Assembly: GCF_963678975.1 (NCBI RefSeq)
Contig: NC_089285.1
Location: 8,046,694-8,110,693, forward strand
Length of the DNA stretch: 64,000 nt
Origin: Dysidea avara
Lineage: Eukaryota; Porifera; Demospongiae; Dictyoceratida; Dysideidae
Reading direction: 5' to 3'
Positions within the stretch are counted from its first letter, which is position 1, and each line of letters starts with the position of its first letter. The translations under genes and the position numbers were made by a program. Below the pieces are notes generated by a model. It was not told the DNA's origin. It searched no databases and saw only the letters and a list, made by a program, of their open reading frames with translations. Of this stretch, positions 34,998 through 46,870 are shown piece after piece.

Positions 34998-37038
34998 CGC
35001 ACCTGAAATTCAAAAAAGATATAGTAAATAAATATGTATTGTATAACCAGGTTGGAAGTGTGCATGCACATCAACTCGATGCATTGGAAAAAAACATACT
35101 GAATTTCTTTGAAATACATTCCAATTGATGAAATACAGCAAATGTGATTTGCTTGTTTCATAGCGAGTATTTAGATCTGTGTATGGCAAGGGTAATATGG
35201 TGTAATTCAGCAAGTAGTTGCCAGGAATTCAGCTGGCAATGGGTTAACATAAAAAAACTTTTCTTTTTTTAGGTGATTACACTTCCAACCACCATGCAGC
35301 TACGTAAGGAAAACCCATCATTGTTCGCACATTATTCTAAATTTTAAACACAATCAATTATGTAAAACACCTAGCTTAAAAGTATTGACAAATAGTGTCA
35401 TATATAAGCAGAGCACAATAAAACGGTTGGCCATCGGCCATTTTCCGACCAAAGTATGCTGTTGACCAACTAGTTCAGGTTTTGGTAGACCATTTGTGCC
35501 AACCATACTATTCATAATGATTATTAGCCACTATGACATGTTTTATGATAGTTATGGTTATTGTCACATTTCTACGTTAGTAATAAACTGAGTGAATCAT
35601 AGTCTTCGTTCTGTCTAAGGATCCACTTGACGTGCATGCTTAAGCACCCCATGTTTACCTAGCAAATCTGGGTTACAGTTTTATGTTACACTGAAGTGAG
35701 CACGTAGCATAAACGGCTGAGTCCTAAGAAGAAGAAAGTATTGTACGTTAACTCAAGATGGCTGTTTTGTGGTTAAAATTTGCTGTTAAGAGATCTACAC
35801 CCTTTATTGCCAGTTGCTTATTGTTCACTGTACTCCATGTGCTACACAAAGTAATGTAACGACACACTTTTTGACTGCTTTGATGCTAAAAAGGCTATTG
35901 TAGCCTTTAAGGAAACTTGCATGCGTATCTGTACTCGTGACCACCATGCTACATCTGGGATAAAGTAGACAACTGTTAACTTTACCTGTCTCCATCGATG
36001 AAAGCACGGGTGGATAGAGGCTAAACACTGCACCTTGATGGATGCCCCAGTTCATGGAAAACACAGTGGCGCAAGTCCCAACTCCATAGCTTGTTGCACT
36101 CATGAGTTATGATTGATTAAACAATTTTGTTTTCCATCTAGTCACTGTACAAATCGATTATTTTGCTCTTCTCACTTTCTACCGTTATACCTCCAAAAGG
36201 TACTAACCAGATAAGGCTGAAACTTTAACAACCCATTGGTTTTTCCCTCTCAACAGCAAAGAAATCATAAAATAATTAAGTTTGAGAAAAATGCAAACCC
36301 GATATCCGATATGGATACCACCAATAGAAGCTGATAACCGATAGTCGATCTGATATTTGCATTACAAACAAAAGTCATTGGTAATCTATACAAAAGTATA
36401 CATTTACGTACTCTAAAACAACATGTGGATATCATTGCTCACTCTATGTGATGGCTTGGGTTTCTATTGTGCAATCCAGACAACTAGGTATCCACAAACA
36501 TTTTTATGCATACTCCCATGAAGCCTTAAATGGATATTTCTGCATTACTCCGTGTTTTATTGGCTTGTGCGAATCAAGACTGGTAGGTTTCCCTTGGTTA
36601 TCCTGTGACTGTTCTTTTATATTACAGTAACTGCTTCATTTTAAGACAGGTAAGCTTTAAATTCCAGCAACAAACACTAGAATCGCGTGTGTTTGTATGG
36701 CTTCTTGTAGCGTAGCGCTTGCTATACAGTGAACAATAAGCCACTGCCATGCACTAAACAGCCACATGGATAATTTAGAAAACCAATATATTATCCATTT
36801 GTGTACAAACTATTGCTGTATAAATATCGCTAGTGATATCGGTCCTCTTACTGTGCATGGAAAATGTTTTTATGTGAGTTTGTTCAAATTCACTCACAAA
36901 AGCAAATGTATCGTTGACACCGTGCAGGTACGTAGCTTTTTTCAATAACCCTGTTTACATCCTTTCATTCAGCTTAAAGGTTAGAAGAGAAGAGAGCTTC
37001 AGGAGTATAGCATAGTTGAACAGCACACGATATGGATA
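34998..37038. other. No gene recognised; MITE fragments
   Basis: Sequence at 36,125-36,245 resembles part of the MITE at 49,982-50,625 (gtcactgtacaaatcgatt...aggctgaaacttt), so a decayed copy is present. Palindromic gatatccgatatggatac and cgataaccgatagtcgat motifs lie at 36,300-36,350. Short open frames carry no recognised domain. Confidence 0.45.
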
Positions 37039-37246
37039 CAGTGGAACCTCAATTATCCGAACTAATTGGGGGGGAAGGGTGCTAATTGGGGGGAAGGGTG
37101 TTCGTATAATCGAAAGTACGTAAAATCGGACATCCATACGTTTATATACAGAGCTTTGCTCAATTAATCTAACAAAGCATTCACTTGTTGACAAAATACT
37201 CTAATAGAACAGTCAATTTGGATTTCAGATAATCAAGCTTCCACTA
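37039..37246. mobile_element. pogo-like MITE, about 208 bp
   Basis: The left end CAGTGGAACCTCAATTATCC follows TA. The right end reads, reverse-complemented, AGTGGAAGCTTGATTATCTG. TTCGTATAATCG-type copies lie inside. Such ends are typical of pogo/Tigger-type MITEs. The right-hand TA is not preserved. The element carries a ctctaatagaacagtc segment also found in other repeats here. Confidence 0.55.
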
Positions 37247-38340
37247 GTGTTGCACCGATTATCGGATCGGTTATTGGAAAAACCATATATCGGTAGTATT
37301 TTTTAAAAATATCGTTATCGGATTGGCTCCATGACAGAAAATGCATTTGCTTGAAAAGACATGCATGTGTGTACCAAGTGATGTTTATAAATGCATTGAG
37401 TCCCAATTTTTTGCATTACAATTTTGTTATTACTGCTAGAATGTACTTTCAGTTATTGTTTTAGCACATGTACCTGTTACAAAAACCTCTATTTTGAATG
37501 GTAAATGGGAAATTTCTGGTGCTAAATGTATCTGGGAAAGGACCTGCTGCTACATGTAAACATATTGGTGCCCTTTGTTATTTGTTTCAAAGCTTCTGTG
37601 AAAATGGGACAATGCCAGAATTTTTTACATGTACTCAGCGTCTGGATCAACCAAGAGCACAGAGATGCTAGGCCAGTAACTGATCTGAAGGAGCACAAAA
37701 TTATAATAAATGCAGTCAATTTAAATCGTCCAGAGAGCTCTCGTACTCCTAATTTCAATCCAAGACCTCTATGGAATGAGCTGTTTACAAAGAAGGAAAA
37801 GTTTCGCTGATACCTGGTCCTTATGTCACATGCCACTTGTGGTGCTCTTTATTTTTTGTTAGGTACCCTACTGTTCTCATGTGATGTGATCATCTGCCCA
37901 GTACGGACTCATAATGCGCTTATCAATGTAATGCCCTACTACAACAGATACGGGTTGAGGGTGGGGAAATGTTGCGCTACTGAATTTCCCCAACATAGTG
38001 GGGATTTGTCCTCATTGAAGAAATTCACTAAGACAGCAAAAGTGTGTGCTTTCATAGTGTTTCTGGTAAAGTCTCAGGTGCTAGCTACTACATTCATACT
38101 AGAATCCACATTCCTAGATCAATGCCACATGGACCTTACAAATTCACTCCTAGCCCCAGTATCCCCTGGGTTTGTAAGTCGAGACATGTTCCAGATTTGC
38201 ATCTCCATTAGATGGGGAATTTATTACTTTTCAGCAATGCAAATTCCCATCTTCCCCCACATTAGCCCTTATCTGTGGTAGTCCTGGATTCATACATTGA
38301 TATGTGCATAAACAGTTACTACCCTCAAGTGTGGGTGACT
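37247..38340. other. Two long open frames of unknown meaning
   Basis: Plus-strand frames at 37,526-37,810 (94 codons) and 37,823-38,281 (152 codons) are open, but I recognise no family. The second covers imperfect inverted repeats (gggaaat...atttccc, ccatct...agatgg), which suggests repeat rather than gene. At 37,245-37,330 a segment with caccgattatcggatcgg resembles ends of hAT-type MITEs. Confidence 0.3.
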
Positions 38341-38349
38341 ATGGTACAT

Positions 38350-38520
38350 GTTCAGGGGCAGATCTAGGATTTATAAAAGGGGGGGGCTAACTCAAGGTAC
38401 TAATCTCTTGGGTAGATGTGTGCAAAGCACACTTCCCAGCATGCTTTGCATGCTGGATCTAGGGGGGGTGGGGTGTGGGGGCATGCCAGATAATGAGTCT
38501 AAAGCCCTCTCAGCTTCTTC
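38350..38520. repeat. G-rich interspersed repeat fragment
   Basis: The sequence gggcagatctaggatttataaaaggggggg, then agcatgctttgcatgctgg, then a long G-rich run, looks like a widespread degenerate repeat. No coding content is evident. Confidence 0.4.
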
Positions 38521-38526
38521 AAAACA

Positions 38527-38838
38527 GTGGAGGTTGCACTAACTGCTGTTGTACCATCAAAAGGCACAGGGACAATAGAAGAAGGCTTGTGTTCTGCCAC
38601 TAGAGGACACAAGGAAAGTAGAAGGCACTGGGACAATGGTACTAGCTGGCACTGCAGTGCTGTTGACTACTCCACCACTGTAAAAGGTAAAGTAAGTGGT
38701 ACTCCAACACTGTTGACTACTCCACCTCCAGGGACAACTGAACTAGATGGCAATGCAGCGCTGTTGACTGCTCCAACACTGTTGACTGCTCCACCACTTG
38801 GAGGCACCGGGACCCAGCACAGATCCTTGGGGTATTAG
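38527..38838 (+). other. Open frame over short CTGTTGACT repeats
   Basis: The 103-codon frame covers several copies of cactgttgactactccacc / gctgttgactgctccaccac and is Thr/Pro-rich as a result. Its start has no supporting context, so I do not call a gene. Confidence 0.2.
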
Positions 38839-39004
38839 TCTTAATTATATGCTGTAATAGAAGACTATACAGCTGACTGCTCTATTTCAGAGCTCACTAC
38901 TTAATTGGTTGCTGATCATGATGGGAAGGTTTATATCACAGTGGTAACATAATGATAAAGTTAAAATAACAATTAATAATCATGATGAAAAGAGTCTGTA
39001 TTAG

Positions 39005-40072
39005 CTATAATGATAACAAGTGTACTGTATGTTCTGCACTGAGGTCCACATTACTGATTTCCAGCCTGTACTTCCTCACTTTGCTCATTAGAGTACAGCT
39101 TTTTAAGTGTTTCAGTGAAGTCATCGAATCTAAAGACACACTGTGTCTTATTATAACATCTAGCTTGGCCACATAGAGGGCATGGTTTAACAAGAGCATC
39201 GTACCAAGCATTTGCACTTTTCTCACATCGAAGAATACTTTTACAACAATGAGCATAATCAGTGGAAGACACATTAGCATCGAGTGGCAGATTTTGCATT
39301 TCATGAGGTCTGAGATTGATTAGCCCAAGTGGTATTAGCATGTTACTATTTATTTCAAGTAACTTGTTGACATTATTTTGTAAAGTAGCAACACTGTCTT
39401 TTCCCTCAGTGTATACCCCTCCTTTATTTTCTTGATGTTTTCTTCCTCACCAGCATTCCTTGTTTTTTTTTGTTGGATGAATCGGCAGTTAGTTCAGTGC
39501 CAATACTTTTAATGTTATTTATTAAGGCTTTACAGCATAAGTGCTGAAGGTCTGTATGACACCCGGTCCTACAGCCTGTTGAAATTTGTTGTGTTTGAAA
39601 AGGTGGAGAAAGGAGAAAAAATCCATGAATGGAATGACCTAGGCAGCCTCAAACCTGCAGCCATCTGACTAATGGTCAAATGCTTACATGAGGTCTGAGA
39701 TTGATTAGCCCAAGTGGTATTAGCATGTTGCTATTTATTTCAAGTAACTTGTTGACATTATTTTGTAAAGTAGCAACACTGTCTTTTCCCTCAGTGTATA
39801 CCCCTCCTTTATTTCCTTGATGTTTTCTTCCTCACCAGCATTCCTTGTTTTTTTGTTGGATGAATTGGCAGTTAGTTCAGTGCCAATACCTTTAATGTTA
39901 TTTATTAAGGCTTTACAGCATAAGTGCTGAAGGTCTGTATGACACCCGGTCCTACAGCCTGTTGAAATTTGTTGTGTTTGAAAAGGTGGAGAAAGGAGAA
40001 AAATCCATGAATGGAATGACCTAGGCAGCCTCAAACCTGCAGCCATCTGACTAATGGTCAAATGCTTACAGG
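39005..40072 (-). pseudogene. RING-finger protein gene fragment with duplicated exon
   Basis: On the minus strand an upstream frame (40,061 down) contains PRSFHSWIFLLSPPF and CRTGCHTDLQHLCCKAL, followed by a charged, coiled-coil-like stretch. Two overlapping frames at 39,341-39,005 then give MKCKICHS and, one frame over, HCCKSILRCEKSANAWYDAL followed by PCPLCGQAR. Together these resemble a RING finger of a type I recall from cnidarian and sponge E3-like proteins. The zinc ligands are split by a frameshift, and one expected Cys reads Ser (CEKS). The coiled-coil exon is present twice in tandem. It is probably non-functional; a small sequence error is possible. Confidence 0.6.
39304..40072. repeat. 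385-bp tandem duplication
   Basis: 39,304-39,686 and 39,687-40,072 are nearly identical, from gaggtctgagattgattagcc to aatggtcaaatgcttaca, differing by a few bases and runs of T. It covers one exon of the RING-type gene. Confidence 0.93.
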
Positions 40073-40880
40073 AGTCTGCCAGGCAGCTGAGATATTCAAT
40101 TTCATGTATATGTATCCATAGGAACTCTAGAGAACTCTATATGTATCCATAGGAACATAACGCATGATGTGCGTGGGCAGGAAAAAAGGGTTACTTTTTG
40201 CTCTTATAAATGGCTATAACTTTGCAATAGTAAAAACTATGGACTTTCTATCAATTTTAGTGTACATTAATTTGACACCAAGTTTGTGAATTTTGAACCA
40301 TTTATAGGTGAGATAGATGAAAAACTGATCATTTTAAGCATTAAATTGGATTTAAAGGTCACCAAAGGTCAAATCTGAGGTGGTTCCCTATCAAAATATT
40401 AACCTTTATGATACATGCAAACTATGTGGCAAGTTTCGTGCCTTTATCCAAAAGTGCACAAAAAAGGTCTTAGGTAGGAAGTGGTTGGGATATTTTTCCA
40501 GAAAATCTGCCACAAAGTTTTTGAATCCGTAGACACAAATACGTAGGAGGTCCCATGCTGCAAAAAATAAAATACACAAATTAACGTGTGACATAATGCA
40601 TACATTAACCAACATGTACAGTTTATATCCGTGGTGGAACCTCCTAAAAAGTAAAGGTGTACATTTGGCCTCTATATAAAGACCAGTACTGATGAAGACC
40701 TCTAACAATACAATTCTCCTCACAACCTCCTTATATCAGTTTCATCAAGTTGTTCCCAAATTGTACATTATATAGAGGTACAGTGTTGCTGACACAGTAA
40801 CACAATTATACATGCACACAATACTAACAACACAAAATATGCATTATTTTATAACTTGAAGCTAAGAAACCTTGGATCCT
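40073..40880. other. No gene recognised
   Basis: Sequence at 40,190-40,420 (caccaaaggtcaaatctgagg and so on) loosely resembles the interior of the MITE at 21,406. The minus-strand frame at 40,406-40,723 is Phe/Cys-rich without a known domain. Confidence 0.4.
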
Positions 40881-42075
40881 TTAATGTTGTCGGTCCTGTT
40901 GAAATGCAAACACAATTAACAGCAAATTCTGGCTATCGCATTCCTTTGACTTATGTTTATCCCTCAAGCAATTAAAACAACAACCAGCCTTCAGAAGTAT
41001 GTCTTTACGATCCCTTACACTGGTTACTGTAGAACAAGCAGCTGAGTAGTGTTCACAATTACAATAAACACAATGCACCTTGTAATTATTGGCAATCAAT
41101 GCACTACCCAAGGAAGGGGGTTCACGCGGCGGTGGCTGGGCAACAGGATTCTTCATCGTACTAATGGTAGACCCTTACTTCCCTAGCCTCTACTTCCTGT
41201 TTCAAAATGTCAAGTAAGGGGTTGATCTTCCAACCGGCTTCACGGGCAATTCTTAAATGAATTTCATCTGGTAGTTTAGTCATTATGACAGGAATCAAGA
41301 AGCTTCCATACTGGTCCATCATAACTCCTAGTGCCTCTAATCCTCGAATGTTGACCATTATCTTGTCATATACTGTACAAAGTGCACCAGAGCAATCACT
41401 TGTGCAGTTAGGAATTTTAATTAATCCCTCCATATGAGAACATATTATTTGTTGGGGGTCCCCAAATCTTTCTCTTAGCATACCAACGGCAGTGTCATAA
41501 TGGTCATCAGTCAATGTAAGCTCCTGAATACACTTTAAGGCTGTGCCTTCTAACAATGAATTTAAGTAATTAAACTTATCCACCTTCGATAATTCTGTAT
41601 TTTCATGGACAGCCGATTTGAAAGAGTCCCAGAATGCTGGCCAATTCTTGACATCACCCTTAAATCTGGGAAGTTGCAATCTAGGCAGTCGAGGTTTTGC
41701 CACAGCAACAGAAGAAGGGGGTGGCAATGAAGCGTGCAACATGGGTAACACGGGAGAGCTAGTAACCGGAGTAACTACTGTCAACTTCTCCTCAATCTTC
41801 TGCTTACAACTAATTATCTTAGTAGTGACTGCTTCCGATTCTTCAAGTTCATTAACAATCGCATCCAATTCACAACGAGTGAGAATCTCCTTGTCCATGT
41901 CACTCAACAAATTTAACTTGACATCCAGTTGCTGTTTAATCACACTAAGTCTGATCCGTTGCGTTGAGTCTAAAGGGTCCGCTTTATTAGTAATTTCCTC
42001 AGCTTCATGAACAAGCTTTGTGACGACACCACGATGGCCTCCACATATATCACGCGATCTCTCATCATCAGACAT
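40881..42075 (-). pseudogene. gag: BEL/Pao retrotransposon gag
   Basis: The first frame (42,075-41,161) encodes a 304-residue gag-like protein. An N-terminal helical region with SVIKQQLDVKLNLLSDMD is followed by a proline-rich linker and the DUF1759-type core: LPRLQLPRFKGDVKNWPAFW at about residues 130-149, then SLLEGTALKCI and MLRERFGDPQ. A +1 shift at about 41,160 leads to a second frame with zinc-knuckle-like clusters, CVYCNCEHYS and CFNCLRDKHKSKEC. Protease and polymerase are missing: the homology ends near 40,880. Upstream are a hAT-like MITE, the primer-binding site and LTR sequence. The shift looks like damage, though programmed frameshifting cannot be ruled out. Confidence 0.87.
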
Positions 42076-42189
42076 AGTATTACCAGGCGAATCTCCAAAC
42101 GAAAAACACGAAAAAGAACAACAGCATTTTAGCAGGTGGTTCAGAAGATTGATTGTGGCAAAGGCAGCCTTAAATGACGAATGAATCTT

Positions 42190-42705
42190 CAGTGTTGGGC
42201 AAGTTACTTTGTAAAAGTAACTAGTTACATTTTACATGCAACTGAACTATTTAGTTACAGTTACATATTACCCATAAAATAAAGTAACTGTAATAATATT
42301 ACATATTATATTACTTGGTGTCCACAGCCTTAAGCTGTCACGTGTGAAACTACCACCTTATCACGTGACATGATTGCGTTGTTGGACAATATGCAAATCT
42401 TGGTTATAAGTAAGAAGCTGGTGAATAAGCTTCATTCAGTAGGCCTTGTTACTTCACTGTGGCTAGGCATTACTCAGAGGATAACTAACGAGATTAGTAA
42501 CTTCATTACTTGTAGTAATAATATTACGTAATATTAGACTCGTTACAGTAACTATATTACTTAGGTAACGCGTTACATTTGTAAGTAAAGTAACTTGCGG
42601 TATATTACTTGTTTTTATAGCGTATTTCGTTATATTACTTTGTTAAAGCAAAAGTAATAATATTACGTAACGCGTTACATAAGTAGCGCGTTACTCCCAA
42701 CACTG
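42190..42705. mobile_element. hAT-like MITE, 516 bp
   Basis: The ends CAGTGTTGGG...CCCAACACTG are a perfect 10-bp inverted repeat. The interior is rich in GTTAC/GTAAC motifs, as in hAT MITEs of many animals. The flanking 8-mers TGAATCTT (42,182-42,189) and GGAATCTT (42,706-42,713) differ by one base, fitting an 8-bp target duplication. It lies in the leader between the primer-binding site and gag of the BEL/Pao element, so it is younger than that element. Confidence 0.88.
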
Positions 42706-42828
42706 GGAATCTTCTACACAAAGTGTTCGGAAGTCGGCTCAGCTGGAGTCTCAGCAAAAGTCGATTCGCCTATCAACTTCCTCCGGGCTGCTTCTAGTTG
42801 CAGTCGTACAGCAGTTAATCCTACTCTT

Positions 42829-42846
42829 GCCCCACGTTGGGCGCCA
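42829..42846 (-). other. tRNA-Lys primer-binding site of the BEL/Pao element
   Basis: The plus strand reads gccccacgttgggcgcca, identical to the 3' end of tRNA-Lys as I remember it. The minus strand therefore starts TGGCGCCC, the standard form of a reverse-transcription primer site. It lies upstream of gag in the correct orientation and fixes the LTR border at about 42,850. Confidence 0.85.
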
Positions 42847-42849
42847 GAT

Positions 42850-43060
42850 GATGTGATTTATCTTCGAAAACTAACAGCCCGCAACTCACAACGAACACGA
42901 GGTCACTTACATGGCAGCCATTTTTTATCACGTGATTGAAACATGCATACTGAAAACCTATAACCTAATTACACAAACAAAGTTAAACCTATAATAAATA
43001 CAAATCAATTCTAACAAGATATAAGCAATAAATGTGGAAGTGATATCTACTTTTGAGCGT
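42850..43060 (-). repeat. Probable 5' LTR of the BEL/Pao element
   Basis: On the minus strand the sequence before the primer-binding site ends ...AAATCACATCATC, close to the usual CA end. Its outer border is not seen because no second LTR is present in the window. The right limit is a guess. Confidence 0.4.
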
Positions 43061-43367
43061 GAACCAGAATCACTAAAATTAATACTTTTCTAACCACTTT
43101 GGTTGAAGAGCTAAAAGAGTTTTGGAATCCAGGTGTTCGTTTACATACTTCATAATTCTCCATGGTTTTAACTGTATTACAAGGCAGCTCTAACACGCGT
43201 TGCCTGTGACATACTGGCATCTAGAAAATGTTGTGGTACATAACTGACACATCTTCAAGTTGATTTCGAATTTCCTGCTTGAGCTCCTCACAACAGTTTA
43301 GATCCTCGTTGTCTCGGTTGGAGGCATAGTAGCAATAGGAGTAACCAGAACCTGTCTAGTAGTCCAA

Positions 43368-43651
43368 CGTTCAACACCATACACCGAGGATCCATGTAAC
43401 TCAAACAAAATTGTTTTATTTTAATGCACCTGTGCTAAACTGGTGTTCAAGCACCCTCAAAACCTCTGAACCATCAGAAGTGCATCTGTGACCCACCATT
43501 ATTTACAGTATCAGCACTGTTGACCACGTTCAACACCATACACTGAGGATCCACATAACTCAAACAAATTGTTTTATTTTAATGCACCTGTGCTAAACTG
43601 GTGTTCAAGCACCCTCAAAACCTCTGTACCATCAGAAGTGCATCTGGGAGC
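43368..43651. repeat. 125-bp direct duplication at 159-bp spacing
   Basis: gttcaacaccatacac-gaggatcca...catcagaagtgcatctg occurs at 43,368-43,491 and 43,527-43,648 with a few differences. Confidence 0.9.
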
Positions 43652-44654
43652 ATGTTACCATCACTCATGCCTTATAACAACTAGTACCGCCTTAAGAACA
43701 TGTATGCCCACAACTAGTGCCGCCTTAAGAACACGTATGCATATGTGATGTGTGTAATTTTCATTTGAACTTAACTGACCATTAAATTTTATTGTCATCA
43801 ATGATTTGTAGTTTTGCAGTACGTTGCATTAATAAATAACGTTATTGTGTTGCAATAACTTTAATGATTATAGTTTGTGTTTGAGATATTAAATCAAACT
43901 TGTACTAAACACATTGAGGTTAATACAATCCAACAAAACACAGTCACACATGATTGGTCCAACTATTTCTGGTCATTGGAATGCCTCGGAGTGGACACCA
44001 GCACTGTAGACCTCCAACCAGTGGTTGACTGTGGTTGATTACTTGGTGGATTTCACAACAAGCAAATAAAAAACCATATAATCACAGTTCAATTGGATAT
44101 TTAATAAATTAACAACCACGTGCACACATTCCACAACTGAAACAATCAAGATAGTAGGGCAGCTTAACTGGTGCTCTGGACAAAAACACCATTTTTTACA
44201 TACTACCCAGGTTGGAAGCTTACAGTTTTTGATAGGTACCAATTCATTCAATCACCCTCAAGCAGTTACTAAAGCATTTTAAGATGGCTTCCATAGTTAG
44301 TATGGTGGCTATTGTTTTTTTCTCCCTTAGGAATTGTAATACTTCGCATTAAAGTTGTCTTCTCTTGTAGCAAAATACCTCTTCTTGGCAACTTTATCTA
44401 TTGCTTTGTGGGCATCAGCAGCTCTTGATGGTCCAGGTTGGCTTCAACTGTTCTTAGCTGTTCTTCAGACATATCAGTCTTTATGAACTCGGTAGTGATG
44501 ACTTTCCAAAACATTTTGGAAGTAGGCATCATGATGTCAGTTCATGTTACAGTAGCGGACAAAAAAAAGTTCACGTTTGCATTGCATGCAACGGAATTTG
44601 TTAACCATTTCGTTGGGATTCCGTTTCCTTTTCTGTTTGTGCAAAACGTTGCGG
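43652..44654. other. No gene recognised
   Basis: A small duplication (caactagtaccgccttaagaaca / caactagtgccgccttaagaaca) lies at 43,679-43,740. The plus-strand frame at 44,438-44,734 has no clear family similarity and runs into the Tc1 relic. Confidence 0.4.
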
Positions 44655-45196
44655 GATGGCACTATATATTAAGTGGGAATTTACTGATGAGTGCAGTGTG
44701 CAACTTGAAAGTCACAGATGGCGCTATATATTAAGTGGGAATTTACTGATGAGTGCAGTGTGCAACTTGAAAGTCACAGATGGCATTGTTGTCGCAAGCA
44801 AGGAGAACAAGCCTCCCAGTATGTGAAGAGCTATTCTGATGCGAGATGACATCACGTTTTTTTTGCAGGGCAAAACATCCAATCAATTAGCCTTTTCAAA
44901 GGTATACAAGAATCATTACAGAAGTAATAATATATATTATTAACAGGAATAATGGACACCAGTGTATGTTGACATCTTGCAGAAAACTTTGCTACCTTTT
45001 GTTGAGGCTATGTATCACGATTCAAGATTCATGCAGGACAACGACCCCAAGCATACCTCAAAGTTGGGTCAAGCATTTTTGAAGACAAATGAAATTACTT
45101 GGTGGAAGATGCCCCCAGAATCATCAAACCTGAACCCCATTGAGAATTCATGGCATGAACTAAAATAATTTTTAAGAAGAGAAGTAAAACCAAAGG
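44655..45196 (+). pseudogene. Tc1/mariner transposase relic
   Basis: Across frame changes the three catalytic blocks are visible: FTDECSVQLESHR (first Asp, about 44,745), FMQDNDPKHTSK (second Asp, about 45,030) and NLNPIENSWHELK (Glu, about 45,130). A stop follows directly (HELK-stop-FLRREVKPK), and the sequence then breaks into minisatellite at about 45,196. A 62-bp tandem duplication (44,655-44,716 and 44,717-44,778) disrupts the frame. The motifs place it in the WWKxPPES...NPIENxW group of Tc1 transposases. It differs from the IS630-type element at 9,891-12,412. Confidence 0.83.
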
Positions 45197-46870
45197 TTTC
45201 TTTGTAACTGAACACTCTACAAGGTGACTTCTTCTAGATGCTCTCTCTACAGGGTGAATTGTTTGTAGCTGAACAATCTACAAGGTAACTTCTTTTAGCT
45301 GATCTCTCTACAGGGTGATTTGTTTGTAGCTGAATTCTGTACAGGTGATTTGTTTGCTGCTGAGCTCTTTACAGAATGGTTTCTTTGTAGCTGAACTCTC
45401 TACAAGGTAACTTCTTCTAACTGATCTCTCTACAGGATGATTTGTTTGTAGCTGAACTATCTACAAGATAACTTCTTCTAGCTGATCTTTCTACAGGGTG
45501 ATTTGTTTGTAGCTGAATTTTGTACAGGTGGTTTGTTTGCAGCTGAGCTCTTTACAGAATGGTTTCTTTGTAGCTGAACTCTCTACAAGGTAACTTCTTC
45601 TAGCTGATGTCTCTACAAGGTCACTAGTTTGTAGCTGAGCTCTCTACATGGTGGTTTCTTTGTAACTGAACTCTCTACAAGGTGACTTCTTCTAGCTGAT
45701 CTTTCTACAGGGTGATTTGTTTGAAGCTGAACTCTCTACAAGGAACTTCTTCTAGCTGATCTCTCTACAGGGAGATTTGTTTGTAGCTGAACTCTCTACA
45801 GGTGATTTGTTTGCAGCTGAACTCTCTACATGATGGTTTCTTTGTAGCTGAACTCTCTACAAGGTAACTTCTTCTAGCTGTTCTCTCTACAGGGAGATTT
45901 GTTTGTAGATGAACTCTCTACATGATGGTTTCTTTGTAGCTGAACTCTCTGCAAGGTAACTTCCCTACAGGGTGAATTGTTTGTAGCTGATCTCTCTACA
46001 AGGTGGCTTGTTTGTAGCTGATCTCTATACAGGTTGCTTGTTTCTAGCTGATCTCTTGAATTCTCTTCAGGATGACTGCTCTATTAGGATGACTGCTCTA
46101 TTAGAGTATCTCGATCTCACACTTGCTGCACCAAGTTGGATTTCGTGTTATAACTCCGTCGCTTTAAGTCTGATTCTTCTGCACCATTGAAGAGACTTTC
46201 TAAGATGATCACTCCATCTGTACAACGATTTTCAAAGCATTACCCCAAGCGGTTTATCTGGTAGGTGTGGCAAGCAGTCGTTTTTTAATAGCTAATGCAT
46301 AATTGTTACACACTGTTGGTTTTTTCGTTGTATCTTCCTGGTTTTAAGCTCGATTTCTTTCAAACCACAAAAGGTTTGAGGTTCAATAGTTAACCTATTC
46401 ACCCACCGATTTTCAGCTTCTTCCCAAATGCGGTTTACCCTGTAGGCGTGACAACATATTGGTGAATAATCGCTCATAACTCTTTGCCTGTTTATCGTAT
46501 TCCAGCCAAAGTTGGTACCGAGATATGCCTTTATACCCCCCCCCCCCCTTCTGTGTGCCAACTTTCAAGGCAGGCGTTCGCATTTTATAGCAGTTTTTGT
46601 AAGTGTGCGAAAAGAGTAAGAAGAAAAAAAAAACGAAGAAACTAAGCCAATTTTTGAAGTTGCATATCTCGGGAACGCTTGAAGCGATTATGCTAAAATT
46701 TGGAATGTAGAGGGCTGAAATTGGAGGGAGTGTCCATGACAAAAGTCGTCTTGTTACATCAAGGCAGCACAAAGCTACGGAGGTGCGAAAATTACGTTTT
46801 CTTTCTTTTTTACTCTCGGGTGTTGCGAGCGGGCTTCTTGGGCCGCACGACACACCACCGTGTATCTTGA
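45196..46870 (+). mobile_element. Minisatellite + hairpin-tail element, copy 3
   Basis: About 27 units of the same minisatellite (45,196-46,060) are followed by a diverged tail (46,060-46,870). The tail ends gccgcacgacacaccaccgtgtatcttga before T at 46,871, the same border as in copies 1 and 2. The start cuts the Tc1 transposase relic, so it inserted later. The tail hairpin has lost one pair. No palindrome is present at the 5' side, so this copy is either truncated or the palindrome is not part of the family. Confidence 0.78.
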
